Shown here: positions 11,222 to 23,669 of the stretch, piece after piece
Numbering within the stretch: the first letter of the stretch is position 1
How the letters are laid out: each line of letters starts with the position of its first letter
From: Microstegium vimineum
Lineage: Eukaryota > Streptophyta > Magnoliopsida > Poales > Poaceae
NCBI GenBank assembly: GCA_022036555.1
Contig: CM039122.1
Location: forward strand, 1,379,881 to 1,443,880
Direction of reading: 5' to 3'
Length of the DNA: 64,000 nucleotides
Translations under genes and position numbers: made by a program
Notes under the pieces: model-generated
Databases searched by the model: none
What the model was told of the DNA's origin: nothing
The model's input: the letters and a program-made list of their open reading frames with translations, nothing else

Positions 11222-11382
11222 ATACTTACCTGGACGGGGTCTACGGGCGATCAAAAAGGCTCGTGGCCTAGGTCAGTGGCCCTCATTGCACTTGGGAGGG
11301 TGCGCTGACTTACCATCTCCCCAAGTGGGAGAGTGGACGTCATAATTTGTGGTAGAAGGGGGTACGCGTTCGCGCGGCCCCT
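11222..11382 (+). ncRNA. U1: U1 spliceosomal snRNA
   Basis: The RNA starts ATACTTACCTGG, whose ACTTACCTG pairs with 5' splice sites. Stem-loop I follows, with the loop GATCAAAAAGG where U1-70K binds. Stem-loop II carries CATTGCACTT, the U1A recognition motif ATTGCAC. A CTCCCCAAGTGGGAG hairpin follows. The Sm site AATTTGTGG is at about 11344-11352. The 3' stem-loop pairs GGGGGTACGCG with CGCGCGGCCCC around a TTCG-type loop. The length, about 161 nt, is normal for plant U1, and the promoter just upstream supports a real gene. The end is placed by the last stem and may be off by a few bases. The U1-70K loop is A-rich compared with the usual plant form as I recall it. Confidence 0.93.
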
Positions 11383-11558
11383 GCCAATTCTAACAAATTA
11401 AATTTCGGTCCTCACAGTCGGCGTTTCGAAGTATTTTTTGCGAGCTCTAGCGGCATGAGACGAAGACGCTTGCCGGCCTTCTGCCCTTGGTAGGCGATGT
11501 CGTGGTCGGGAGTGCACTGTTTTCTTTGCTGTAGTTCCTCGATGAAAAGAGTTATTAA

Positions 11559-12144
11559 GGTCGTGTTTGGTTAGCTAAAATTGCGTGGCTACACAGGTTC
11601 TTGGATGTTGCCTGCATGTCGTTTGGTTACTGCCCTGGAAAGGTGCTTGAACCAAGCAAGTGCTAGCCACTCAGGCGGACGAAAACGTATGCCTGGCTCC
11701 AGTGCCGCTGCTTGCCAGGGCTAATGGTCATGACGGCACGCTAATCAATACAGTATAGCAGTTGCATGTACTTCTAAAGTTTGTCTATCCAAGTCAAATC
11801 AAATAAATGACCACTCATAATTAGAGGGCTAAATGTGTTTCTATTTTATTTCTCTCATTAGTTTAATTTAAGTACACGTATATAACTATTTTTATTATAA
11901 ACATTTATTTTTAAATATATACATATTTATCTTTAAATGTTATAAGAGGAGAAAATATAGAAATGGTTAGTGTTGAAGTAATCATACATGACAATAGTAA
12001 ACAAATTAATACTTTATTCTATCTATATCAGTGTTCCAGGCATCGGCTTCCAACCAAACAAACTTTCATCTATTTGCCTCACCAGACAAATTCTATTAAA
12101 CTTTCAGGCAACACTTTTCACCAGGCATCCAACCACACAGGCCC
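11559..12144. mobile_element. PIF/Harbinger (Tourist-like) non-autonomous element
   Basis: The left end GGTCGTGTTTGGTT and the inverse complement of the right end, GGGCCTGTGTGGTT, are imperfect terminal inverted repeats. TAA flanks both sides (11556-11558 and 12145-12147), the 3-bp TWA target duplication of PIF/Harbinger elements. It is 586 bp, has an AT-rich middle and no transposase. It begins about 175 bp past the U1 gene. Confidence 0.7.
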
Positions 12145-12147
12145 TAA

Positions 12148-13027
12148 GTGCACCGAAATACCTTTAGTATAGTATTATTATATGCCCATTATTCAATTAT
12201 CATATGTAAATATCATTAGGAAAATGAATTATTAAAAATATTTTTATTTTATTTATACTGTTTATTATTTGTACTATAACAACATATATTACTTGGATGA
12301 TGTTGAAGATTTATACACAAGAATGTTACTAACAAGTGTAAACGGTGGAAATGTGCCAATATGTCTTAAAGATGTTACTAAAAAATGTTATAACTCACGA
12401 ACCAAAAGACCAAAATAAATTCCGTTTACACCATTAAATTTGTTTCAATAATTTTTTCAAAACAAGATCTCACATGAATATATTTAAATAAAATAATAAG
12501 TGAGCTCCACCATTGATAGGTGGTAATGTGATATAAAGTACAAAATATAGAAAATGATGGGTCTGGAAGAAAGATGTATAGAGGAAAGAATTTTGATGAA
12601 TAGACAAATATAGGATGAATTTAGAGGACGGTGAGTGCGGACAGTTTACTTACGTTACCATTAAAGCGATTTATGTTTAAAACGGAGGGAGTAGTAAACA
12701 ATAGTTGCCTCCCATTGCTTAGCTACTGGATAAGTGTTGAAACATTCAGGCGAAATGCGCAACAGAGTAGAATGAGATTGTCTGGAGGGAGTAGAATGAG
12801 ATTGTCTGGAGGGATATAACTGGACAGTTTTTGACAGGAGGCTAAGACTGCGTCTTGCATTGATGCTCGCATGGAGAAAACAGAGAAGGCAAAGAAGCAT
12901 TGAAAATGCTACCAATCCTCTAAATTCCCTCTACTTTTCATACATTTCAATGGGGCCTACCTAAATATTTGAAGATGTCACGTACTCAAAGAGAACAAAG
13001 GTATCCATTCAGTTAAGTTTCTGATTG
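12148..13027. other. AT-rich intergenic DNA, no gene seen
   Basis: AT-rich sequence with remnants of MITE ends (AAACGGAGGGAGTAG near 12680, and a short direct repeat of TAGAATGAGATTGTCTGGAG at about 12768-12813). No open frame here has a recognisable product. It was the left flank of the site into which the Copia element at 13033 inserted. Confidence 0.6.
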
Positions 13028-13032
13028 ACGTC

Positions 13033-13536
13033 TGTTAGGATTCTAGGATCGTCTAGGAGCGGATTTATTGGGTAAACACATGTTTGAGTAGATAGTAGAT
13101 GCAGTTCATGCATAGAGAAGAGTAGACAGAGGGAGAGAGGTAGAACACCGACCGGAGTTGTCGACGGGAGGTGCAGTGGCGGCGGCGGTGTTGGAGTTGG
13201 AGCCGCTGCCCGTCATGGTCGTCGCAGTAGCGTCGGTTGTCGAGTTCGTGGCCATCCGGGTGCTCGCCGGCGTCGGTGGTGCTTCCCGTCGCTGGCAGCG
13301 CCCCTCTGGATCGGTCTAGGGTTTAGATGTCGGTGGGGTGACTGGCGGCGGCTAGGTCAACCTCGTGACTCATGTCACGACTCGTTTCACGTGCCTAGCG
13401 CCCCGGCTCCCACCTTGTCTTTATAGCGTTGTGCGACGGGGGCCCACCAACCACAAGGTTGGGCGCCCCCGATCAGGGCGCAGATCTAAGGCCCATTAGG
13501 CCGTTGGGCCTAACGGTGGGAGATCAACTTCTAACA
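13033..13536 (-). repeat. 3' LTR of Copia element
   Basis: 504 bp, TG...CA type. It matches the other LTR with only scattered substitutions (for example GAGCGGATTTATTGG here, GAACGGATCCATTGG in the partner). The GC-rich part encodes nothing recognisable. The purine tract of the element adjoins it at 13537. Confidence 0.93.
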
Positions 13537-13950
13537 TCCTCCCCCTTGATCTCACATAATTCTTATTCATTCTTCAATTCTCATTCTAATTCAATATTTC
13601 AATTCTTCTATTCCATCGCAAATTAGCATATAGAGCATGCTTCATCGTCACAACAATTCTTGTCGTTAGACTCACAGCTACTACACGCCTTTCTATTTTG
13701 GAATAAAGTTTTCATTATTCTGGGCCCTTCTTATTCTTCGGGAATCATAGGCTCTCCCTTAAACCCATACCGGCTATGTGTCCTCTGAACACACTAGGTG
13801 GAAGGCCTTTTGTGAGCGAATCCGCTAGCATCTTTTCTGTTCGTATATGCTCAAGATTTATGATATGATCCCGAAGTTTATCTTTCACAACATAGTACTT
13901 TATGTCAATGTGTTTGGCAGCACCACTTAACCTATTGTTGTGAGCATATT

Positions 13951-16900
13951 CTACCGCTGGGAATCTGAATACCTCTCTATGTGCAGGGAATCAGATTTTT
14001 CATATGTCAACATGAGACCTTTCGTACCTTGCAAATAACGGAAGACTTTCTTCACTAATTTCCAATGTTCAATTTCTGGATTCTTTTGATATCTGCCAAG
14101 TAACCCGGTAACAAAAGCTATGTCAGGGCGCGTACACGTTTGAGCATATTGCAAACTTCCAATCGCTGAAGCATACGGTACCGCTTTCATTTGATCAATT
14201 TCATATTGGTTCTTGGGACACCGATGTTCCCCATATTTATCGCCCTTGACAATCGGAGTAGGAGATGGACTACACGCATGCATACTAAATTTCTTCAAAA
14301 CTTTTTCTATGTATGCCTTCTGTGACAATTCCAATACCCCTTTTCTTCTATCTCGATGAATCTCAATTCCCAAGACAAACGAAGCTTCACCGAGATCTTT
14401 CATATCAAAGTTCGAGGACAAGAGTTTCTTCGTTTCCGATAGCAGATTGACATCACTACTAGCAAATAAGATATGATCGACATATAGGATCAGGAATATG
14501 TATTTCTTATTCTTAAATTTCACATAGACACAATTGTCCTCGACATTTTCTTTAAAACCCAAAACCTTTTATAATTTTATCAAACTTCAAGTACCACTGT
14601 CTCGAAGCTTGTTTCAAACCATAAATGGATCTTTTTAGACGACATCCCATATTTTCTTTTCCTTTTACGACAAAACCTTTCGGTTGTGCCATATAGACAT
14701 TTTCATCCAAATCCCCATTTAGGAATGCGGTCTTTACATCCATCTGATGCAATTCTAGATTATAGTGAGCCACAAGTGTCATAATAATTCTGAAAGAATC
14801 TTTACAAGAAACCGAGGAAAAGGTTTCATTGTAATTAATCCCTTCTCTTTGGGTAAAACCCTTAGCCACAAGTCGTGCTTTGTGTCTTTCAATATTTCCT
14901 TGGGAGTCATATTTCGTCTTATAGACCCATTTGGAGCCTACTTTCTTAGCTCCTTTAGGAATATTTTCTAGAACCCAAACCTTGTTGGTATTCATAGATT
15001 TCATCTCATCTTCCATGGCCTGAAGCCACTTCGATGAGAATTCGCTTCTCATGGCTTCTTCAAAAGTTATAGGGTCATCTTCCATATGGAATTCTTCAGT
15101 TTCATAAATTTCATAATCATCTGGAATTGCTGACCTTCTAGCTCTTTGAGACCTTCTAGGGGCCTCTGGCACTTGGTCCACTATGGGCAATTGTTGTTCT
15201 TCCTCATAAGCGACATTTGGTTCTACAGGCTCCTGATGGACAGGTTCCTCTTGTTCATTTGTTGTCGCTATGGGAGAACTCACAACAGGCGTTGTCACCA
15301 CAGCGTCCTTTTCTGCTGGTGCAACATCGGTAGCAGGTAACGTAAAGAATGACTCTTCAACCATCGGAGTAGGTACATGTACCCGCTTCCCCTCAAGTCT
15401 AATTTCACGTGTTACTTTGCTCCCCCTGATCATGTCATCCTCCAAGAACACAGCGTGTCTTGTTTCAACAAATTTCGTGTATCTATCAGGATAATAGAAT
15501 CGATATCCTTTCGATCTTTCTGGATAGCCAATGAAATGACAGCTGACAGTCTTGGAGTCTAACTTTCCAATATTTGGGTTAAAACCCTTTGCCTCAGCTG
15601 GACAGCCCCACACACGTAAGTGCTTAAGTGAGGGTTCTCTTCCTGTCCATAATTCATACGGTGTTTTCTGCACCGACTTGCTTGGTACTCGATTAAGTAT
15701 GTGAATGGCGGTTTTCAGTGCCTCCATCCATAAACCAATCGGTAGTGTGGAGTAACTCATCATGCTTCTTACCATATCCATTAAGGTACGGTTTCTTCTT
15801 TCAGCCACTCCGTTCTGCTGAGGCATACGGGGTATGTCGCCCATAATACTCTCCACCACGGTCTGATCGAACTATCTTTATTTTTAAGTTGTGTTGATTT
15901 TCAATTTCGGCTTTAAATATCTTAAATTTATCCAATGCTTCTGTTCTTTCTTTAATTGGATAAATATAGCCATAACGAGAGTAATCATCAGTAAATGTTA
16001 TGAACGAATCATAACCATCCACACTTTTCATTGGAAATGGACCGCAAATATCCGTGTGGATTATTTCTAACACTCTCGTGCTTCGTTTAACATCTTTCTT
16101 TATTTTCTTAACATATTTTCCTTTGATGCAATCAACACATTGTTCTAAATCGGATAATTCTAAGTGCGGAAGAATCGATTGTTTCACTAAGCGTTCTATT
16201 CTCCCCTTCGAAATATGGCCCAAACGACAATGTCATAGTTTCGAAGAGACGCTTTCATTTCTCTTTCGCTTCTTGTTCTCATTTATAGATTGGGAGACAT
16301 TCACAACATCATATTCATGATTCACATTCTTAGCAAGAGATAATAAATAAAGCTTGTCTTGTCGGAAGGCAAGACCAACACACTTATCATTATTATCAAA
16401 TATTTCACATCTGCCATTACCAAATTGACAGCCAAATCCATCATCATCGAGTTTCGAAACACTTATTAAATTCCTACACAAAGAGGGAACATAGAGTACA
16501 TTTCTAAGCTTAAGTACAAAGCCATCTTTTAATTCTAAAGCTAGATCGTCAATGGCTTCAACTCCAGCTTGTACTCCATTCGCAACTTTAATCGTTCTTT
16601 CTCCTCTTTGCAGAGTTCTCCTCCCACTTAACCCCTGTAAAGAATTCGAAGCGTGAATTGTTGCCCCTGAATCAATCCACCATGAGTTGTTCGAATAACA
16701 TAAAAACAGGGATTCATCTACAAATGTGATAGTATCATCACCTTTCTTCAATAGCTTTTTCAGGTAGATTGAGCAATCTCTCTTGTAATGCCCTCTTTTG
16801 AAGCATTCCTTGCACTGGTCTTTTTCAGCATTGCCATATTTTCTGAAGTCCTCATCCTGATAGTCCTTTTCTTTTCCCTTTGTAATTGCATTTTCTTGTG

Positions 16901-17640
16901 GCTTGGAGGGAGAGCCTTTATTCCACTGGGGTTTCCCCTGTGGTTTTGTAATAATTCTTTCTTTTATTGTCCTTCACAAGATGAGCTGAGTCACCCTGTG
17001 AGGACTTAAGTCTCTCTTCCTCCTGAACACACATTGCAATAAGCTTTTCAATGTCCCAGTTTTCAAACAACATATTATAGTTCACAGCAAAGGTTTCGAA
17101 TTCTTTTGGCAGAGAAAGAAAGACCAAGTGAATGAGGAACTTATCATTGATCCCCAAATTCATTGTCTTTAATTTTGCTGTCATTATGTTCATTTTCAAT
17201 ATGTGTTGACGCACACCACCACAATTGTATTTTTCAGATACAAGTTTATGTATCATGGTGCTTGCAGTGGCCTTGGAAGACCCAGTAAACTGACTCTTTA
17301 CCCTTTCGAGGTGGTCAATGACGGTGATGCATTCTGGGATGGACCCTCGAATTTAGTCTTCAATAGTGGCTTTCGCCACCGACAGACATTTTCGATTGGA
17401 TTGAATCCAAAGCCTGTGTTCAATGTCATATTTCATTCTGACTTCAGCAAAGTCACGCTTTCGGGCATTAAATGCTTCGTCAGTTTCATCAGTTCTCTTC
17501 TCCGGTTCCTCTGGAATAGTAGGACACAGGGAAGTAATGGCAAGATCAATCTCTGCCAATGCAAGTTCCAGCTCGTACTTCTCCCGCCACACCCGGTAGT
17601 TGGTACCGTTGAGTGGTGGAATGTTGTTTATATTCACCAT
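13951..17640 (-). pseudogene. Broken Copia gag-pol
   Basis: Gag begins near 17640 (MVNINNIPPLNGTNYRVW). The protease motif DSGATIH is near 16670. The integrase region lies around 16220-15700, and RT around 15050-14350 with QMDVKTAFLNG and YGLKQASRQWY. Visible breaks: a TAA stop in gag near 17354; a TGA where the pre-integrase zinc region should have a tryptophan (near 16234); a deletion with frame change in the integrase near 15830; a frame change near 14560; YVDH in place of the catalytic YVDD (about 14480); and a deletion that removes most of RNase H near 13955. The enzyme cannot be functional. The element would depend on proteins from a related copy. Confidence 0.85.
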
Positions 17641-19015
17641 TTCTTTAACTCCTGAAATTTATTCAAAGAAAAGTGAGAAACATTCATCATAAAATTACAT
17701 GTCTTAACTCAACGTTGGTCAAATTAAAACATACAATTCATCTATAAAAAAAATCTACATCACCGTTGGGCAGAAGTAAAATAAATGCATAACAATTCAT
17801 TATAATAATGTTATTAACAACGTTGGTCAGAAAATAACAGTACTATAATTTCATCAAAAAATTTCAGAGAATTCATAATTCACTCAAAATTAAATTATCC
17901 CGTTGGTTCAAATTTAATTAAGAGACAAAATTCAATATTTTCTTCGCAGCGGAAATCAATAATAAAATTGTTCAACATCTTATTTTCTAGAAGAATATTC
18001 TCTGAACAAAAATTATCGTTGGATAAAATTTGTGCAGAGAAAATTTCATCAAAATTCGGTTCAAATTCAAAGTTATTCAGAATTGTTTTTGGAAAATAGA
18101 ATAAATAAATAAAATTGTTCAAAAATATTATTTTCCAGAATATTATTCATATTATTATTCTCTGAACATAAAAATATCGTTGGATAAAATTTATGCAGAG
18201 AAAAATGCATCAAAATTCGGTTCAATTTCATTCAAATTCAAAGTTCATTTTTTCTGGAAAAAATTAATTCGAAAAGTTTACTGTTCATGTCGCGGGCCTG
18301 AGCGAAACAATCGGCCCAGAGGCCGAAACGGCCCATCAGCCGCGCGCGCGGGGCTCCCCCTTTCCCCTAATTTCATTCTTCTCCCTCACCCCGCTCCTGT
18401 CTCCCCCACACCGCGCGCAGCTCCCGCATCAGAGAGAGACGCCGGCGGCTGCCTCCGAGAGCAGCCGGCCGAAAGGGAAAAGGACAGCGCCGTCAAGGGC
18501 CCTCTCGCCGGCGAGTGCGCTCGCCCGTGGCTGAGCGCGCCGCCGTCGAGCGGCTCCGTGGCGGTGCGGGTTTCAAAACGCGAGGTGAGCTTCCTGCTCT
18601 TCATCCGTGAGGGAGAGTGGAGCGCCCAAACAGCAGCAACTGGCCGGAGGAGGAAAGCGCCGACGCGGGCCCCCTCGCCGGTGAGCGCGCTCGCCCACGG
18701 CTGAGCGCGCCGCCGTCGAGCGGCTTCGCGGCGGTGCTGTTTTCCAACCGCGCAGCGAGGTAGGGGTTTCGATGTTCTTGTTGGCCGGCGGTGAGATAAA
18801 AAAGATGAGCCGCCGGCCTTGATTTCTTGAGTTCGGTTTCGATTTGAACAGAGTTTCTTAGTATTTCGATTTAACAGATCGGGTTGTATCCAGATTAGTT
18901 CTTTCGCGTGTTCTTAGTTTCCCTAACTCCTTTTGTTCTTTCGATTAGGGTTAGGTTTTCGTTCTTTGTTGAGCCGATGTGGCTCTGATCCGAATGGATC
19001 CCCTCCATAGGAGGC
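17641..19015 (-). other. Untranslated leader of Copia element with internal duplications
   Basis: Between the primer site and gag there are about 1.4 kb without retroviral-type coding. A GC-rich block carries a segment around GAGCGCGCCGCCGTCGAGCGG twice (about 18460-18560 and 18640-18740, roughly 180 bp apart). An AT-rich block repeats CATCAAAATTCGGTTCAA at about 18048 and 18209 (roughly 160 bp apart). Both look like tandem duplication of leader segments. Confidence 0.6.
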
Positions 19016-19028
19016 GTCTGATACCATT

Positions 19029-19531
19029 GTTAGGATTCTAGGATCGTCTAGGAACGGATCCATTGGGTAAACACATGTTCGAGTAGATAGTAGATGCAGT
19101 TCATGCATAGAGAAGAGTAGACAAAGAGAGAGAGGTAGAACACCGACCGGAGTTGTCGACGGGAGGTGCAGTGGCGGCGGCGGTGTTGGAGTTGGAGCCG
19201 CTGCCCGTCATGGTCGTCGTAGTAGCGTCGGTTGTCGGGTCCGTGGTCATCCGGGTGCTCGTCGGCGTCGGTGGTGCTTTCCGTCGCTGGCAGCGCCCCT
19301 CTGGATCGGTCTAGGGTTTAGATGTCGGTGGGGTGACTGGCGGCGGCTAGGTCAACCTCGTGACTCATGTCACGACTCGTTTCACGTGCCTAGCACCCCG
19401 GCCCCCACCTTGTCTTTATAGCGCTGTGCGACGGGGGCCCACCAACCACAAGGTTGGGCGCCCCCGATCAAGGCGCAGATCTAAGGCCCATTAGGCCGTT
19501 GGGCCTAACGGTGGGAGATCAACTTCTAACA
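19029..19531 (-). repeat. 5' LTR of Copia element
   Basis: 503 bp partner of the LTR at the left end. On the minus strand it is followed by ATGGTATCAGACGC, the tRNA-Met-type primer site. On its right it abuts the second ACGTC target copy. Confidence 0.93.
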
Positions 19532-20386
19532 ACGTCTGCGCAAAATACAACAAAACCTGTCTATCTATCAATACCTGCTAACGCACCGGCAAACCACCAT
19601 TGCTATGTCTTCGCATTGCTCCAGCATGTTTGGCTTTCTTTACTTTGCGAATGGATGAACTGTAGATCCCGTTATGTACATCATAGATAGTGAACTGTAA
19701 ATACGCGGCACACATAGATGCATAGCGCTCTTCTTTTCTGGACGATTCTGCATTTTCCATGGCATGGAAACCTATCGGTTTGGAGTTTGAACATGACCAA
19801 ACTATGCAGGAGAACTGCGGCCTGCATGCCATAATACCAAAACCAGTGCTGCAGCAGCTGAGCTGAAGGCATCTGTAATCCATGAAGGAAAAAAACAGCT
19901 GATTACTGGTGGTTAGCAGAAGCTCAAATGTCAGGATCAGAAAATGTGAATTCAAGCAAGTTGCGGCAAGATCCTGTCTTTTTACCTGCGGAGCAACTCT
20001 CAGGCGGTCAGGCCTAAGTTATTTCAACACCATGCCAACAAGCAATTCCTAAGGAAATTTGAAGGGCACTGTATAGTCATACTTTCGTCAGATGATTGTG
20101 CAATCTCACGAAATCATCCAAAATCAGATCAGAAGGTGTATCTTGACTGTTTTCTTTAAGTGACCTCCATTGTTCTATGGGCAACATAGAAGCAAACTTT
20201 ACAGCTAAACCCTTTAAGATCTGAGTTTGTATTTTTCCAGTTTTTTTTTATAATTGGAGAACTTCCTTTATTCCCCATCAGTAAAAAGGGATACTCAGAT
20301 GCCTGGCTATTTATATGAAACAAATAGATAAGATGCAAATATACTCTCAACACTAATCGAAGCAACATGTTCCAGAAAAAACTTAC
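19532..20386. other. Region downstream of truncated PFC1-like gene
   Basis: The missing 3' exons of the dimethylase would be expected here. Translating the minus strand I find none of the family's C-terminal motifs, only short open stretches such as 19955-19578 with no recognisable domain. A T-rich tract at 20241-20280 resembles the 3' end of a retroposon. Nothing else is supported. Confidence 0.5.
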
Positions 20387-22429
20387 TTGAATAGAAATTT
20401 ACAAACACGTTGATAGGTCGGTACTCCGGAATTTGTATTGAAGAATCTGCAAGGCGTAACGCTGTTTCATCCTGGAAATGAGGATACGAGAAAGTATAAT
20501 GAGTAAATAACAATATTAAAAAGTAATCCATTCAAAAGAGTGTGGAGGTAAAATAAGATAATTGAAATGGCCCCTTAACAAAAACGGATAGTGTTTCTAA
20601 AACTGAAGTCACACAGAAATACTTGATAGTCAAAAGTTCTATATGTTCTGAAATCTGGACCACTACTGTTTCATTCTTATCTGTCTGCAGCATTAGCCAT
20701 TGCAAAAGTGAATGTAAGAGCTGTCTCAAACCTGAAGCATAAGCACCACGACAGAGAAGACATCCCCCATTGGGAGAAGTAGTTTGACAACTTCGGTGCT
20801 GACATTGAATGGTAAGTTTGACACAACCTGCAAAGTAGAAACTGGAACATGATCACAAAAGCAAGCTCCATATAGATTTCTGTGGATGAGCATCAAGCTC
20901 ACCTTTGCAAGTTTTTTGGTGGCATGGTATTTCTCCTTCATCAAAGGAAGAAAATGGGATCGAATGTGAAATTTTGTGATGTCTGCTTCGATGACCTGTG
21001 CCAGATTTGTACTATCAACACAAATTGAGTGTAAGGTAACTGTAGGTTTTACTAAAAGCAACAACATTAGTTTCCTAATTATTTGACAGAATTATTCATC
21101 TGTAATGAATGACAACAGATATAAATTTTAGGTTGTTTATTAAAGGACATAAGTGTACATCTTGATGTCCTGGAGACCAACAAGACAATATTCTACACCA
21201 TATGTGTTAAGGAAGCATGACATGTCAAACGAAGAACTAGATGGTACCTTCAACTGTTCAGTAGATCCAAACCTATCTTTAACGAGGGTAGCCATATGCT
21301 CGTCCTGTTACAAAAAAAAAAAAAAGAACAGAACATGATGTTGCAGGTTATGGATCTTGGATCCTCAATAGAAATAATTTCTAGACTTCAACTGTTAAAG
21401 CTACATCTATTGGATGAATACACCTCAAGTTCAGCTTCAACTTATAATGTCATGCTCACATTTGAATCTATAATAAATGTTTAAAGGAACACAAAAAGGG
21501 ACTTATATTAGACAGATAACTTCTTCCAATCTTTTGCCAGTAACTGAAAGGCCACACTATCGGCACATCATTGACAACTCACTCTAAGGTCAGTCTATAT
21601 AAAAGTCTCAAAGACGAGCATGATCTCAGTTTGAACTTAGAGGTCCCAGATCCTCCCAATTAATAAAAGGAAAAACTACTCATACTCGAAGCCTGTAGCC
21701 ACATACCCATCCAAATTAACATAGCTACATTTTGAGGCATCAACAACTGAGACACCGATGATACTATCACATCACCCACTAGAAATGAACTATAACACCT
21801 TGCTTCACCCAAACACGCTGAACCATTTCGCACGATTTCGTTTCAGGAGCTCTCTCTCTCTCTCTCTCACTTTCAGCAGACAGCAGTCAGCACAGAGCCC
21901 AGCTACGGAACACCAAGCAAAGCAAACGTGACGGACCTTCTCGACGGCGAAGACGGTAGCGCCGGCCTGTAGAAGTGCGGAGGTGAGCGAGCCGGTGCCC
22001 GGGCCGATCTCGAGCACGACATCCCCCTCCTCCACCCCCGCCGCAGCCACCAGCTCCTCGTTCACCTTGGAGTTTAGCATGTAGTTCTGCGGGGAGACGA
22101 GAGCCGCGTCGGTACGCGGTGAATGGTGAGCATGTCTGTCAGTCTGTGGGTGACGCTTTTAGGCGCCGGATGTCGGAGGTGAGCGGGAGGACCTGCCCGA
22201 GGGATTTTCGGGGGACGTGGCGGCCGCGGGAGTTGAGCGAGCGGATGGTGGAGTGGTAGTCGTCGGCGCCCGGCGTGGCGGCTGCGGCGGTCGCGGCGCC
22301 GAGGATCCTCCCGCGGCGTCGTGAGGGGGTATGTACATGAGGTGTCGGTGGCGGTGGCCGGCGGCGAGGAGTTGCCGGAGACGGAGAAGGGCGCGGTGGC
22401 CCTGGGGATAAGGGGGTGAGCGCCACCAT
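20387..22429 (-). CDS. PFC1: Plastid-type rRNA adenine dimethylase (KsgA/Dim1 family, PFC1-like), 3'-truncated
   Basis: Six exons in phase on the minus strand: 22429-22193, 22086-21937, 21304-21248, 20995-20903, 20827-20732 and 20471-20387. The first ~65 residues are Ala/Pro/Ser/Arg-rich and low in acids, as a chloroplast transit peptide would be. They are followed by HVPRKSLGQ, then NYMLNSKV and the SAM-binding motif VLEIGPGTGSLT. VIEADITKF is the acidic-loop motif, and VVSNLPFNVST is the N-L-P-F/Y catalytic motif of N6-adenine dimethylases. Arabidopsis PFC1 dimethylates two adenosines of plastid 16S rRNA. The reading ends after about 239 codons at NVFVNFYS, followed by a donor (GTAAGT). The ~100-residue C-terminal part, including the usual FFPQPKVD motif, is not found anywhere to the left, including beyond the Copia element. 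All splice sites that remain are good, so the loss looks recent or the gene is a partial duplicate. Confidence 0.85.
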
Positions 22430-22650
22430 TTTCGAAGGTTTTTGGTTGTCCTCGCCCTTTTTATTTTCCTCCCCTTATTGTATTTTTTTCTCATATACGG
22501 AGTATTATTTCTTTTAAAAAGGCCCTGCTATGGTGTGCTGGGCCGGGCCGGCTTCTTGCCTGTTATTTTTCCCTCCAACAATATCAATTGATGGGCTTTT
22601 GCAACTATTTAAGTTTTTTTTTTCTTTCAAAAAACAATGTTTAGAGCTTG

Positions 22651-22893
22651 GGCCTTGTTTAGATCCAAAAGAATTTGGAATTTTGATACTGTAACACTTT
22701 CGTTTGTATGTGGTAATTATTGTCCAATCATGGAGTAACTAGATTCAAAAGATTTGTCTCACAAATTACAGATGAACTGTGTAATTAGTTATAATTTTTA
22801 TCTATATTTAATACTACATGCATGCGTTCAAAGATTCAATAAAGATTCGATGTGATAGGAAATTTGAAATTTTGAAGTGAACTAAACAGGGCC
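22651..22893. mobile_element. Tourist-like MITE
   Basis: GGCCTTGTTTAG at the left is matched by the inverse complement GGCCCTGTTTAG of the right end. TTG flanks both sides (22648-22650 and 22894-22896). The interior (AATTATTGTCCAATCATGG, AAGATTCGATGTGA) is of a type very frequent in sorghum and related grasses. It is 243 bp with no coding. It lies between the PFC1-like promoter and the 3' end of the SUMO protease gene. Confidence 0.75.
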
Positions 22894-23669
22894 TTGATCA
22901 AGCTTCCACTCAAAGTATGGGGGTGGTGACATCAAACAAAACGACTAAAGTTCATGCGAACTCACATGAATGAATGATGCCACTGCCACCTACTGTTTGC
23001 TTGATCGTCTTTGTGGTTGATAAGTCAACAAATGTTGTTTTGTTGTAAGATAAAAACACCATAATTGATAAGCCAAGCTAATAAGACAGACCGCCCTAGA
23101 CATGTATCATGACATTGCACATTTACAGTGTAATAGCTTCATTCCCACAATAAATCTGCTTCTAAGTAAAGAGAAATGCCATCATATCAAAGCTGGAGAA
23201 GAATAAAGATGCATGTTTTGGCATATGTTGGCTTGCTCAAAAGAACAAAAGGAATACGCACGACCTTACATGCATATAAAGCTCTTATCTTAAATTGATG
23301 GAATATATATGCACCACTGGCAGGTGTCCAAAGATCTTCTAATCTAAACACCATAATAAAGAGATAATAGCGTCCTGTCGCCCACCCTGGTTACTCTCTA
23401 CATGGTTAGCCATTTAACATGTACACTTTACAAGTCTCGCGCCCATGCCCATGGACTGCCTACCCAAAAACTGCTTTCCAGGAGCCAAGTGCCCGAGATC
23501 AGATAAGCAGGTCAAGCATCGACCCGCTACCGAATCGGTTTACTGAGATCACCATCTGGCCATCTGCGTGGCATACTGTAACAGGAACCTCAAAATATCA
23601 TACCAAAATCTGTCGCCATTTCCCATGTTCCAGAGAAACCAACAAAGGCATGGTGCATGGCCCCTTGTG

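Larger units (their letters stand above)
13033..19531 (-). mobile_element. Copia-type LTR retrotransposon, degenerate coding region
   Basis: A complete insertion: LTRs at both ends start TGTTAGGATTCTAGG and end CTTCTAACA, and the 5-bp target duplication ACGTC is at 13028-13032 and 19532-19536. The element is transcribed on the minus strand. Its primer-binding site, TGGTATCAGACGC (tRNA-Met type), lies just inside the 5' LTR near 19016-19027. The purine tract AAGGGGGAGGA lies at 13537-13547, just before the 3' LTR. The gene order gag, protease, integrase, RT, RNase H is Copia. The near-identical LTRs point to a recent insertion, yet the coding region is broken, so this copy must have been mobilised in trans. 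Confidence 0.95.

Noticed and set aside
18180..18704. 174-codon plus-strand GC-rich frame
   Set aside because: Inside the Copia leader and antisense to the element; duplicated GC-rich modules keep it open.
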